Notes under the pieces: model-generated | The model's database searches: none | Seen by the model: only the letters and a program-made list of their open reading frames with translations | What the model was told of the DNA's origin: nothing | Program-made: the position numbers and the translations under genes | Assembly: GCA_004380135.1 (NCBI GenBank) | Contig: QXCR01000155.1 | Span: 1-64,000 of the forward strand | Source: Stemphylium vesicarium | Taxonomy: Eukaryota; Ascomycota; Dothideomycetes; Pleosporales; Pleosporaceae | Direction: 5' to 3' | DNA: 64,000 bases | Shown: piece by piece, positions 33,293 through 45,083 of the stretch | How positions within the stretch are numbered: position 1 is the first letter of the stretch | Layout of the letters: each line of letters starts with the position of its first letter

Positions 33293-35092
33293 TCTGACGT
33301 ATTAGGGCGATTTGTTCCTGCAGCATGCACAGCGCGCGGGAGATGGGGTTTTGTGTGACCAGAGAAGGTGATGCGGTGAGAATGGTACTTGTGTTGCTGG
33401 TCTGTGAGGCGGTCAAGACGTATCAATGCTCGCGGAAACGGCAGCTGGCGCAACTCCACAAGGTTCCACCTAGATCGTCAATCTGTTGCGGCGCGGCCTG
33501 AGTCTATAAGGGATTTCAAGACAGACTTTTGCGGCGTTAATATCGGATGCAGTCATCGAGTGAGGCGATTTTGCGCCAACTGCGGCGGGCAGCCATCATG
33601 GCAGTGGAACCGCGGGGAGGGAGCAGACTGGCCGAAGCGAGCTGCAGGGAGGCCATTCACGAGACTGCCCGCATACTTCTCGTGGTAACTCTCTGACGTT
33701 TCTCCCTGGTTCCTAGGCTGCAGCGTGTAGTCTCGGCCAGTACAGGAGCGGCAAGGTGTATGAGCGTGTCGCCCTGTTAATGGGTAGTGCTAGGGGCGCT
33801 ACCATGGCGGCCGGATATGCGGGCAGCGAGACGCTGCAGCAGAATTCCTGCGGCTCCGGCTGCTATTGGTGCGGGGCCCAGCCATTGCATTATTGCTGCA
33901 GACATCGTGAACGTGTCGCTGCTGGGAGTGGACGACTAATTCTCTGCAGCCTCAGTTCTCACCAGTCGCTGCGTGCTGATGCCATGGTGCAGACCCATCT
34001 GGCAGCGGCAACTCGTCGGGTTGCTGCCCAAGCCTGACACAGGCTTATCCCAGGGCCCATCTAGATTCGAGATTGTCCAGCTGGCAACGATCGTCTCTGG
34101 GATGGGTCTTCAGCTGGGAAGGCCTGGCTTGTACCGCGCCAGCCGTGGCGGTGTCTGTGGCTTGACCTGTGGCGGTGCGGGCTCAGGAGCGTGTAGATAG
34201 GCCCAGAACGTTAGAAACTTGTTCGCGCGAAGAATTCTTCGGCCTTCTGGTGGCTGTCATTACGCAAAGCTGCGTAATGGTTGATTTCTCGGAATATTAG
34301 TGTGGGCTGCTAAACCCGCCGTAGACGTCGTCGTCGTCGCCGTGGCTTGGAGAGGGCTTTGACCCCGTCGTCATCCCACCGACTTTCAGAATGCTTCTTC
34401 GCTTGCCCACACCATCCCACTTGTCCTGCGCACGAGCCCCGTTTTCCGGTATCGATAGTAAATGGAGGTGACAAATGATCAACCCTGCTTTGTCTATCGT
34501 GTCGCGCGCCGTTTCATTTGTTCACATTTGATCGCATCCTCCGGCCGCGCTTCGCTGGCTTCTAAATTTGCTCTCCCTTCTCGGTTCAGACGGAGGGAGG
34601 CCTCCAAACGTGTACCGCCGATCATCGCTCAATGTTCGCGGCCTGCATGCGCCACGGAAGACACCCGCGCCTTTATGCATGTTCCCGCGAGGCTCTTCCA
34701 CGTCTTTCGTATAGGAGGAAAGACGTTAGGGTAGGCAAGCGCAAAGCCGGTGCTGTAAGTGCCGTAATTGTGATGGCCATGGCCTCGTTGCTGGCTTTCT
34801 GCAGCGCGAACACGTATCCAGCTTCACGAACGGCCAAGTCGGCCATTTGATGTAACGCATTGGGCGGAGCTGAGGTTCAAGTGAGGGTTGCATCGCAGTC
34901 GACCTGCTTCCAATGGCAGCGCAAGCACACGCATAGTGACTGCACGTCGCCTGAGGGGCGTTTGGTGCGATCTTCTGCTTGCTGCCACAAGGCATGCAAG
35001 GCAGTTGACAATCGAGCAAAAGGAAGTCACGATAAAGGCGAACTACCCTCAGATGTCACCGTTCAACTGTGGTACAACTCCCATACCCAAAG
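33293..35092. other. 1.8-kb divergent spacer, no gene
   Basis: Lies between two divergent conserved genes. GC-rich with GCTGC/GCAGC-rich parts at 33.6-34.2 kb. It holds the palindrome CATTACGCA-AAGC-TGCGTAATG at 34258-34279. No frame shows a domain. It could hold promoters or a non-coding RNA. Confidence 0.4.
34258..34279. repeat. Perfect 9-bp inverted repeat with 4-base loop
   Basis: CATTACGCA and TGCGTAATG flank AAGC. This is either a compact hairpin or a dimeric regulator site in the divergent spacer. Confidence 0.5.
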
Positions 35093-38000
35093 ATGGCGCA
35101 ATCACACGGTCGTCGCTCGCCATGGAGGGGCGGTGACGCTGATACCATGTTCGAGCTACCAGACTCGAGCTCTCCTGGAACCTCATCCTCGTCGGATGAC
35201 GATGAGGCGTCCTCTGACACGACACTGAACGACGTAGAGGAAGACGAGGAGCGAGAGTCTTCATACTCGGAATCATTGACGGATAGCTCATCTTCACATG
35301 ACGCCGACAGCGACCCTTATTCATTCTTCCCCTTCCATCTCATCTCGGGGTGCAGCTCAGCAGGCAGAAGCAACATGTGCAGTGCGTCCCAGACGTTCGC
35401 GTCACAGGAGGCGAAGAGAGTTCGGGAGGGCAGAGGTAAGGTAGCGGGTGGATAGCCCCGCGCCGGCGTACTTGGACCCTGGACGCTCCGTCATGGCGAA
35501 ACAATTACACGCGACCATGCAGGAACAACACCACAGGCGCCTTCTAGAACCAGGCTGACCATGCCAACAGCAGCCCCTCCGTCCGATGACTCTGCTACGG
35601 GGGCGATGGGGACGAACGGCACAGAGCAGCCAATCTTGTCGGCGGATCGAACACCTGCGCTGTCGCATCGCATGAAGCACGACAAATCGATACTAGCACT
35701 AGCAGTCTCGTCGCAGTACATCTTCGCTGGCACCCAAGGGGGAGAGATTCTGGTATGGCGTTGTTAAGACGGCTCCAAAGATGCCGTAGCTGATAGCGCG
35801 CAGGTCTTCAGCCTCGATACATACGAGCGCCGTAGAGTCATACACGCGCACAAGGGCAGCGTACTCGGGCTGTGTCTGTCGCAAGACGGCAAGTGGCTGT
35901 TCTCGAGTGCGGCAGACCCCATAGTCAATGTTGGTAGCCTCTGCCACACTTTGCAGACGTGTGCTGACTGTCCAGGTCTGGTGCACCTCGACCTTCAAGC
36001 ACCTGTATGCGCTCTGGTCTCCCTATGACATCGGTGACATCTTCTGTGTGGCCTACTCCTCCCACCACCACACTGTATACCTGGGAGCGCAAAACACAAG
36101 CATACAAGTATGACAACCCAGTGACCACACCTGATGACATGCTGACAAGGCCAGTGGTATGACCTGAAGGAAAAGGATACACGACCCGCACCCTCCCTCT
36201 CCTCACACCCTGCCGAGCGCAAGAACAAATTCTTCGACTCTCTCGGTCCTGGTGGGGCCCAAACACCCAGGCCTAGCGGGGCAGACACACGACCACGAGA
36301 TGCCGCCGGCGGACAGGAATTACAAATCGATAGCCGGGACATTTTCCAGTTCGCGCACTACGGATACGTACATTGCATGCTCCTGGGAAGTGGTATTTTG
36401 CCCGAAGCGCCGTCGGAAGAAGTCTTAGTATCCGGAGGAGGAGACGGCCGCATCTTGTTATGGAGAATAGACCCGACACAGCGGGGCAGCATTTCAGGCA
36501 TCTACACGCTTGAAGACGGACGGGAAGAAGGCGAGTCCATCCTATCCCTCGCCAGAGAAGGCTCTTTCCTCTACAGTGGGCGCTTCGACGGCGAGGTCAA
36601 CGTATGGGACCTTGAGACCAGGCAACTAGTGCGAAGTTTGAAGGCGAGCACTGGCGATGTGCATACCTTGTCGCTAGGCGCTGGTGTTCTGTATGCTGGT
36701 GGTAAGGCAGGAAGCATGCAGGTAAGTTTTACTAGCCCACCCGTCTCGGCCAATCTAATGCAATCAGAAATTCAACGAGCATTACGAATCCATAACAACC
36801 TTCAAAGCGCACAATGGCCTCATCCTAGCGTCGGCCTTCACCCGTTTCAATGAAAAATCCATCCTCGTGACCGGCGGCAACGACAATACCGTGGTCATTT
36901 GGGAAGTGAAAGACTGCGTGGAGCCGAACGCGGCTACACGAAGAAGCAATAATGGTGCGTACACGCTGTCACATTTTTACGTGCGGGACTAATGTGTGGT
37001 GCAGATCTCATGGTGGAGTCTTTGAGCCAATTCGTCTCGTTTCGGACCGTATCATCGCTGCCCAAGTATCGCGCTGACTGCCGGAGAGGTGCATCCTATC
37101 TTAGGTCGGTTTTCCAAAATTTTGGTGCTGTAACCGAGATGATAAACACTACCGACTACAACCCAATCGTCTTCGCCAAATTCCGCGGCAACCCAGCTAC
37201 TGCGGCATCGCGGAAGAAGATTTTGTTTTATGGTCATTACGATGTCATCCCTGCAGAAAATGAGCATCGCAAGTGGAAACACGACCCCTTCTCACTCACA
37301 GGAGAAGGAGGTTACCTGTATGGTCGTGGCGCGTCTGACAACAAAGGCCCGATTATGGCCGCCATATACGCTGCACACGAACTGGCCAATGAGCAGAGCC
37401 TAGATTCTGACATCATCTTCCTCATCGAGGGTGAGGAGGAGAGTGGCTCTCGCGGATTCGAAAAGGCTGTAAAGGCTAAAAAAGATCTCATCGGTGACGT
37501 TGACTGGATTCTCTTGGCCAACAGCTACTGGCTCGATGACCACGTCCCATGCCTGACGTATGGCCTCCGAGGTGTGATACACGCAACCGTGCAGGTCGAA
37601 AGTAAGCATCCAGACTTACACAGTGGTGTCGACGGTAGCGCCTTACTGGATGAGCCGCTCAAAGATCTCGTCATGTTGCTGTCCAAGTTGACTGCTCGAC
37701 ATGGCAAGGTTCAGATCCCGGGCTTCTATGATCCTATCTTGCCTCTGACCGATGACGAAAAAGAGCTGTACACTGAGATCACTGAGACGTTATTGCGTGG
37801 CAATCCAGATCTCGGTGATGCAGATGAGCTAGCGCAGTCACTCATGCGCAGATGGCGTGAAGCCTCGCTTACTATACATCGATTTCAGACATCTGGACCA
37901 GAGAACTCGACCATCATCCCGAGGCTTGCCAAAGCTGCCCTGTCTATTCGTCTGGTACCCAACCAAGAAGCTGGAGATGTAGCCGAAGGACTCAAGTCGT

Positions 38001-38572
38001 ACTTGCAGTCCGAGTTTGAAGAGCTCGATTCGAAGAACAAGCTCAAGATCACCATTGACCACCAGGCTGAGCCATGGCTGGGCGATTTTAGTAATGAGAT
38101 TTTCCAGACTCTAGAACAGGCCATCATGTCAGTATGGGGCCCAACCCTTGGTCAGAGAAGAGAGAGTATGTCAGCAGCCAAGGCTTCCGACTACTTCTCT
38201 TCGCAGTTACGCTATGCGACGGAAACGTCGTCATCATCTCTATCTAAGAAGCCAGCCGTCCCTGCTACCTCCAATACGCTCGCCAACTCTACTGACCCTT
38301 CTCTTGTGGGCCCGGTGCCTTCGTCTGGCTCTTCGACGCCAGACCCGACAGAGAAGCCAGCCACGTTGCGCAAGCCCCTTTACATTCGTGAAGGTGGCTC
38401 AATTCCTAGTATACGCTTCTTGGAGAAGGAGTTCAACGCCCCTGCTGCGCATCTACCGTGCGGCCAGGCGAGCGATAGTGCGCACTTGAACAATGAGCGC
38501 TTAAGGTTGATTAATCTGTACAACAGCAAAAAGATCTTCAAGGAAGTGTTCCGGGAGCTCCCAAAAAAATAA
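35093..38572 (+). CDS. DUG2: Dug2: WD40 plus M20 peptidase, glutathione-degradation subunit, 1050 aa
   Basis: In yeast Dug2 works with Dug3 as a glutathione-degrading (gamma-Glu amidotransferase) complex, alongside the Cys-Gly peptidase Dug1. Seven exons: 35093-35435, 35523-35752, 35804-35929, 35976-36107, 36155-36721, 36768-36954 and 37005-38572. Introns are 46-87 bp and the frame holds throughout. The N-terminal ~120 residues are acidic and Ser-rich. A WD40 propeller follows (HDKSILALAVSSQYIFAGTQ, AHKGSVLGLCLSQDGKWLFSS, repeats ending in VW). The M20 half has the metal-site block LFYGHYDVIP (HxD), GRGASDNKGP, and the Glu motif IEGEEESGSRGF, then the dimerisation insert (DLHSGVDG) and a late AAHLPCGQASDSAH motif. 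Intron 1 removes a TAG at 35453. Intron 3 has a weaker GTTGGT donor. Confidence 0.92.
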
Positions 38573-38873
38573 GGCTATCACGAAAGAATACAATAATTCT
38601 CTTGGGGAGGCAAAGTTTTCCGTTCGAAGCTTCAGGACGTCTCCATGCGTTATGTGAAGGAACGTGTTCATACGAACGCGCAACTCGAAAGAAGAAGAAT
38701 AGGCGACCCTCTATCGTGACCACCCCAGTAAGGTCAAAGTTGCAAATCACTTCTCTTTTCCTTTCTTTCTTTCTCCCCATCCAACGAACCCCCTTCATGG
38801 TAGATAGCCCCCGGAAATTCTGCTTGTTCCTTCTTTCCATCGATTTTGCGAACTATAGCTCGTCATGCCCCGT
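38573..38873. other. 3' spacer
   Basis: Pyrimidine-rich stretch (38755-38780) between convergent gene ends; nothing else seen. Confidence 0.45.
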
Positions 38874-39755
38874 CTAGATTCTAGTATCCTTGCATTCGTT
38901 ATCCAGCTTCTGCCGCTTTCGTTCCAAAGCAAGAGGCTTCTCATATTTCATGTCTGCAATCTTAATCTCGTCTTCTTCAAGGAGACTGTCTAGATTGTCG
39001 AGTTCCCGTTGTATCCGGTCGCGTTCCCTGATAAAATCCTCGCGCTGCTCTTGCGAGCGCTGCGTAATCCGCTTGAGCATCTCCAGCGGGTCTGACTCAG
39101 CTTCAGACTCAATCGTAGGTTCTACTTGGAGCTCTGACACGGGAGGATCTTTGCGCTTACGGGAATTTGCATCCTGTTCCCCAGCTGGCGTTGCGGTGTC
39201 TGCCATATTTTCCCAGGGAGGACATTGTTCCGCTACATCCTGCGGGTCCAGCGCAGTGTCGACCCTGGTTCTATTTAGCGCGCTATACCGCGGGAACTTG
39301 CCATAATCGTAACCAGCCAGATTATGCTGATCCAAGGACGCAATTTCATTATACGCAAGCCGCATTCCCAGGAGCAATTCGTAGCTTTCGGGTTCAAGTT
39401 TAGCCACAGGCCCTCGTTAGCGACTATCAAGACTGACAGAAACAGCCTTAGACATTACCACGAGCGAACCCCGTTTGCCCAATTCAAGATTCGTTCCTCC
39501 ACTCACAGGCAACCGGTACGTATCTGGTATACTAGGCTTGATGTTTTGCTTGATGTTGTCTTCTTCAGAGCGAGACATGATGACGAAGTTCTGGACACGA
39601 AACTCTGCTAGCTTTTTCGCCACACCCGCTCCGGCATAGCTGTGGATGGGAAGAATGGTACCGCACAGAGGGCCGTCACCACGGTGCAGTGCTACAATCA
39701 GCCCGTATCTTGCTTGCCAGCAGACGAAGCTGTTATTGCCCGGCATATAGTTCAT
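38874..39755 (-). pseudogene. Decayed paralogue of the 28-kb orphan coiled-coil gene
   Basis: One frame runs from ATG 39755 (MNYMPGNNSFVCWQARYG) to 38874 but is cut by a TAA at 39417-39419. Across the stop the sequence still aligns with the gene at 28.2-29.0 kb: SLVVMSKAVSVSLD here versus SLVALSRPVTVKLD there, then AKLEPESYELL versus ASLKPQSFQVA. Both end in a basic segment followed by a coiled coil (here RERDRIQRELDNLDSLLEEDE). Sensible sequence also occurs upstream to ~40,150 in another frame (FVVGGRYEFIRRLEHDPDEEF), so the original gene was longer. No known domain. The two paralogues are on the same strand, 10 kb apart. Confidence 0.5.
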
Positions 39756-40159
39756 TTATTTTACATCACTAATGTATCTTTCTAAAGAGACGCTGCAACG
39801 GGGGCGAACGTCTCGAGACGCGTACTGAACAATGTATCTTGCGAGGTACGACACGTTTCCATTATCTAATGGCTATATACTTGAACAAAGAAGCAACAAC
39901 ATGTCCAGACACAAAGAAGCAGCACCTGCGCGGGAGTTCAGGTCAACGCTGTACAAGAAGGAGGTTTGCCTTCTGGAAACCTCGTTTCCACGAACTGTTC
40001 TCTGCTGTGCGACAAGCTTCCAATATCTAACCAAGAACTCCTCATCTGGATCATGCTCGAGACGTCGAATAAATTCGTAGCGGCCGCCGACCACGAAGAT
40101 CAGGTGGAAAATGTTGTCATGTTGAGTGTCGCTGGCGAAGCAGCAGTGGATTCAATTTC

Positions 40160-42465
40160 TAGTCATATCCAAAATGTAGGTCCAATCACGCAGGTTTCCG
40201 CAAATTACCTCTCATTAGGAGTCGTGATTCCTCCCTTGTGACATTGGATTTATTAACCTCGTCCGCTAACGACAAGTGGTTAATGCGATGAGCAGATCAG
40301 GACTTGGGTACATGGGAGATGACAGCTTCTTCAAGGTCTGGAGATCCTGTGCAGCCGGACTGGGTGTCGAGGCTTTCTTAGCCTTTGCTGCTTTCTGCGG
40401 GTGGCGAGGCAATGCGTTCAGTATCTGGAGACTGCGGTTGATAACCATATCTTCTTTTTAATTTTTGATGTGTTTTTTCTTCTATTTGTGCGTACGCGTA
40501 ACGGGTTCGATTATTCTTGGTTGGATGTCCATATGATACTGGATAATCGGTTCTTTTGCTTGATGTGTATACGTAGGTTGAGAAGCGGCGAGTCACAAGG
40601 GCCCAAGAATCCGATTCAGTGAGACCCATCTGTAATACAATACTTCGCTCATCGTAACCTGTCTTGAGGCGTTATTAGCTGTTCTTGCGGTATCATGCGA
40701 CTCATCGTCGATGGAAGCTTTAGGGTATCAGTTATGCGTTATTGAAGTGAGTAACCATGATGAACCTACATCTTATGCGTACTCTTCCGTTGACCTCCGA
40801 TGTGCCTGCTAGTCCTAACAGGGCGTACCGCTTGAGTACAATGCAGATGCTACTGCCCGAGCCCATTCCATCACAATGAGCGGCAGCACAATAGTTACTG
40901 ATTGTAAACTTGTTTTAGTTCGGTCTATCTGGAAATGGATGATGCGTTTCAGACGACAAAACTGAGGAGAGGCACTAAACAGAAATGGAGATGAGTGTTT
41001 ATATACTAATTGCCGGTTACTGGCCATGCCTTTTAACGATGAGATTGTTATCCTACGAATAGTATTTGCGTGTGGCTGACAACAGGATATTGATTCAGGT
41101 CCGAGCGACTCTCAATGTCGAGACGGAACAGGATACAGTGACGCTTGGTCCGGGGGTAAACAGGTACCAGCGAGTTTTCGGCTGTTTTAGAAGAGCGTGG
41201 TCCCTCTGGGACTCTCACACTCCTCATCGCGCGTTGATGTAACGCCCTCATGGCAGGTCACTGCATCTTTCGGACTTCTTCTCCAGAACCAGCCTCGTAG
41301 TCTAAATACTTGTGCATTCGTAAGCGGGATCAGTGATTGCGTAATGCCGATTCGCTGCTGCATGCCCCAAGAGCTCGGCGTGCGAAAATCATTCTCGCTG
41401 ACATATTGCTTCGGCCCAATCTTGTGCTTCTTAATGGTTGGTTTGGGAGTAGGTCCTTCGGCCTCGGCCTTTCGCTTGAGGTACACGGCGAACAGGGCCG
41501 GCTGCTGCGGTTTTTGTGAGTGTTGTTGCATTTTGATATTGCAGTGTTGCTTCCGGAAATGGAGATCAAGAGATTAGTCGAGATGATTGTAGTGGTACGT
41601 GTTGGTTGGGGAAGCGGGAATATCGCGGTGACAAGTAAGCTGCGAGGGCTGAGTTCACAATGGCAGTCGGAGAAAGCAGCCACAAGAAAGACATCACAAT
41701 GCTATTGGAGACATCCCTTTGTTGTGGTTGCCTCACGATGAATGGGTCGACCATGTGTTCCAAGAGCAAAGAAAACGCGTGAGACTTAGCCGGGAAGTGG
41801 TGGCTGTTAAGTCCGACGCCAGGCAGCTGAACGAGGCATGTCTTGCGAAAAATAGGGCGACGGGCGTGAAGCCGCGTAAGCGACGAATCATGGTGGGGAA
41901 GATGGAGTTATTCCTGATGCCAATCGTAAGCCCAGCTACGACAAGCCTCAATGGCAGTCTGCCTCGTGGAAAAAGTCGTTCATAGCGTTGAGCTTAGGGG
42001 TTTGGATGGAGTGCCGTCGTTCCTACTCGGCTGTGCTGCGGGCCGTACTGAAACACTGTGCGATAATGCATTGCGCAAGCTTCGTCAATGTGGCACAAGC
42101 TTACTTGGCGTTGGTGAGAGCAAGAGCCCGGCAAGCAGAAGTGGAATAGCGATGGTGATAATAATGGTGAACATATACGACGCAAAGGAACGAGATACGA
42201 CGGCTAAAGGGGTTGGGGATAGTTCGCGCAAGGCTGAACATGGGTACTATGAATAGCCGTGCGGTGGGGCACGTGTTCGTCATTGGGCAACGGCGCCCGG
42301 CGCATGTGCAGGGATGTCGGTACAGCCTCATGGAAGACGCGTATTCGAGGTGCCATAACACCTGCCACGCCGCCGCCGTGTTTCGATTGACAACTCATCA
42401 CAACCCAACTTCCCGGGCATATAGACAATCATTATAGACGTTTGCAGCAGCTGCGGTATGACGCA
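40160..42465. other. Largely gene-free 2.3 kb
   Basis: Short basic open stretches only, for example minus strand 40266-40448. One candidate (41187-41531) is listed separately. No RNA gene or transposon was recognised. Confidence 0.4.
41187..41531 (-). CDS. Small basic hypothetical protein, 114 aa
   Basis: ATG at 41531 (MQQHSQKPQQPALFAVYLKRKAEAEG). A Lys-rich segment (PTIKKHKIGPKQYVSENDF) could be a nuclear signal. No domain and no visible intron. The composition looks protein-like at the N-terminal half, less so after residue 70. Low confidence. Confidence 0.25.
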   Translation of the reverse strand: MQQHSQKPQQPALFAVYLKRKAEAEGPTPKPTIKKHKIGPKQYVSENDFRTPSSWGMQQRIGITQSLIPLTNAQVFRLRGWFWRRSPKDAVTCHEGVTSTRDEECESPRGTTLF

Positions 42466-44232
42466 ATGTTAGACGAGAATCTTCCCAGTACGTGCATCCA
42501 TATCCGCCAATCGTTATGGCACGCCGCCGTCATACTAACACCCCCCCTAGCCTTCTTTCTCAAGCCCTCGACTGAAAAGATCAAACACCACGAATCCTTC
42601 TACTACACCCAGCACGGCTCCGAGCCCGAAGCCTCATATGCCCTCCGCCACGTCGACCCAACCGCCCACAATGCGAAAAACACATATGCGCTAGCCTTGT
42701 TCGATTCGCGCAATCCCGAGATTCTATACGGAGAAGTCCTCTCAAAGCCGGGATGGTCGCATCCAAGCCTATCGCAGGAGGAGATTCGCAAGAATGGCGG
42801 AGTGCCGCCCCCGCCCATGCCCATCTACCCTACCGAGTTCGCCATCCAGCTGTACAACCCTGACTCGCGCGTCCTGGTTAAGCACACGACAGCGAAATGG
42901 AGCAGCACCGTGAGCTGGGAATTCAGCCTACCCCAAGTCACATTCAGGACGCCGAGCAACTCCGACCTCGATCGCACCATGACAGACCCCGGGGCCGATG
43001 TAAACACACCGAGAGTCAACTTTGCTTGGAGGAAAGAGGGCAGACTGGGTAAGGATATGACGTGCTACATGGTGGGCAAGTCAACGGATCCCACCGGCAA
43101 AAAGGCGAAGAAGAGCAAGGAGGGAGACATCGCTGTTGCCATGTTCTCTGGGCTGAAGGAACTGACTATTATGGAGCCGAACCTCTATCGCGTCGAGATT
43201 GAAGACTACAAAGGCTTGGAGGTGACATTGCTCATCAGCGCAGCTGTCATACGCGATCTCTTCTTTGGCGACCTGAACGAACAGTTTCATGTCAGCCGGG
43301 CCGACGCGCGGAAGAACAGTGGAGGGCTGCGAGCGAGAAAAGGCTCGTCTCCGTTGCAAGGACCAAACGTTACAGCGCCTGTCCTGACACCACAACCTCC
43401 ACCACCGCCGGCTTACACTCCGTCATCGTCACAATACCCACCTGAAAAGGTCCCACTTCAGGATGCCGGAAGTGCCGGTGTCAATGCCCAGCCACCACCA
43501 CCCTCATACTCAAGCAACAACGCAGCGAAGCGTGCTTCGCTTCCGCCACTCGCTACAAGCCAGAGCCGTTCCAGTCAGCCCCCGCAACTGCAGCGGCCGT
43601 CCCAGCTGCAGAGGCCGGTACAGCCACAGCGACCCACCCAGCAGCGCCAAGAAGGCCCGAGGTTGGACCCTCGCGCGCAATGGGAGATCGAAGCGGAAAC
43701 GGCCCGTCTCAAGAATCAGGTTGAAGCAGAGGCTCGAGAGCAGAAGCGACAGGCTGAGGCTAATCGCAGAGCCCGCCGCAGACAGGAAGAGGAAGAAGAG
43801 CGCAAAACCCTACAATTCCTTGAACAGGAACGAAGACAGAAGGAGCGAGAAGAGAAGGAGCGACAGAGGAAGAAGGCCGAAATCGACAAGGAAACCGAGC
43901 GCCTAAAGAAGCAGTTTGGTGATCAGTCGAACCTTCTCCGCCCAGCTGCACAGCCTCAACGACATTCCGCACCATTTATGTCCGGTGGTCAGCAAGGCCC
44001 ACGACCTAGTCAAGCACTCCGTCCCGCCCCTGTCCCTGCGCAACCCCAGCGCCCTCAGGGACCATACTTGCAACCACCAAATCAGCATCGACCGGCGGCA
44101 AGCCAGAGCAGCTTCTTCAGTAATGGTCTACCAAAACCGGTTGCAAAGGCCAAGAAGAGCTTCTGGGGACTGAGGACCCAGAGTGAGTCCAACGCAGAGA
44201 AGCTCAAAAAGAAGAAAAGTAGCATGTTTTGA
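42466..44232 (+). CDS. Proline-rich, coiled-coil protein of unknown function, 567 aa
   Basis: Exons 42466-42487 (MLDENLP...) and 42551-44232; the intron starts GTACGT and ends CCCTAG (63 bp). Splicing gives a neat MLDENLPTFFLKPSTEKIKHHE start. The unspliced frame from 42442 is also open, so the start is not certain. Residues ~10-280 look globular (beta-rich: SRVLVKHTTAKWSSTVSWEFSLPQV, GDIAVAMFSGLKELTIMEPNLYRVEI, LEVTLLISAAVIRDLFF). A Pro/Gln-rich linker follows, then a charged coiled coil (EAEAREQKRQAEANRRARRRQ region, ~420-490), another Pro-rich region and a basic C-terminus (KSFWGLRTQSESNAEKLKKKKS). The layout suggests a cytoskeletal or membrane-trafficking adaptor; that is inference. No named family was recognised. 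Confidence 0.7.
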   Translation: MLDENLPSTCIHIRQSLWHAAVILTPPLAFFLKPSTEKIKHHESFYYTQHGSEPEASYALRHVDPTAHNAKNTYALALFDSRNPEILYGEVLSKPGWSHPSLSQEEIRKNGGVPPPPMPIYPTEFAIQLYNPDSRVLVKHTTAKWSSTVSWEFSLPQVTFRTPSNSDLDRTMTDPGADVNTPRVNFAWRKEGRLGKDMTCYMVGKSTDPTGKKAKKSKEGDIAVAMFSGLKELTIMEPNLYRVEIEDYKGLEVTLLISAAVIRDLFFGDLNEQFHVSRADARKNSGGLRARKGSSPLQGPNVTAPVLTPQPPPPPAYTPSSSQYPPEKVPLQDAGSAGVNAQPPPPSYSSNNAAKRASLPPLATSQSRSSQPPQLQRPSQLQRPVQPQRPTQQRQEGPRLDPRAQWEIEAETARLKNQVEAEAREQKRQAEANRRARRRQEEEEERKTLQFLEQERRQKEREEKERQRKKAEIDKETERLKKQFGDQSNLLRPAAQPQRHSAPFMSGGQQGPRPSQALRPAPVPAQPQRPQGPYLQPPNQHRPAASQSSFFSNGLPKPVAKAKKSFWGLRTQSESNAEKLKKKKSSMF

Positions 44233-45083
44233 TTAAAAGCGAGTCTCTGGTTTGGTATAGGCGTTGGATATTGCATGGCATTAGATCAGGCGTTTTTGAC
44301 GTAGTGAGTTTTTATGATACCAGACTTTGTAGTCCAGTCACATGTCTTCATTTACTTTGAAGCTCGTTTTCAGTATTCTTTCTCTTCTCCACCAACCATC
44401 GCTCTTTCACGTTTCCACGCGCTTGTCCCAATCCGTTCTAGCAGTGGTGCATCACTTGCACGGGCACCCAGCGTTGAGATCTCACCCAAACTGCACCTCC
44501 GCAACGATGCGTCCCTCATCTCCTAGACGCCACCCTGAATCTTTATCTACAAAGCTAGTTCATCTACTTACCGATGGCGATGTTCCAACACCTGCCATGC
44601 CGGGAGTGCTACGCGAGGTCTCGCCAAGACTAAAACTTGCTCACTGAGCACATTATTCTAGGATGCGTATGCAGGGTCGCAGCTATAGCTTGCGCCACAA
44701 CCTTCTCGTACCAACAACAAGTGGCTCCACGCATGATGGTTCCAGATGCCCATCTTCTAGTATCAACAATCATTGGCTCTACACATGCAGGTTCCTCGCT
44801 TCCCAATGCTTCGGTTGCGGAGGGTGGAGTCGAAACAAACATCGTGTCTGCTTAGCAGCGGAACGATGGCAGCATGTTCCGCTTGAATGGATGATGGATG
44901 GCAGAATGAAGAGGAATGTGGCATTATGGCTGCATGTATAAAGAGCACAGCAGCTGCACGTCAGAGTTCGTACGCCTGGTAGATACTTCAACCTCAGCTC
45001 TCCCCGCATTTCTGTATATTCGCGTCGCCATCTATCCATACCCAATATCTCAATTCCTATTGATACCTTACTTGTCGGTTAAG
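44233..45083. other. Intergenic, nothing recognised
   Basis: 850 bp between two co-oriented genes; short open stretches only. The last ~100 bp has pyrimidine-rich sequence typical of a fungal 5' leader. Confidence 0.45.

Noticed and set aside
35453..35455. Nonsense mutation in DUG2
   Set aside because: An 87-bp intron (35436-35522) removes it and keeps the frame.
40490..40530. Possible tRNA T-arm-like GGGTTCGATTA
   Set aside because: No matching acceptor stem or anticodon arm could be folded around it; a similar phrase near 48149 is also unsupported.
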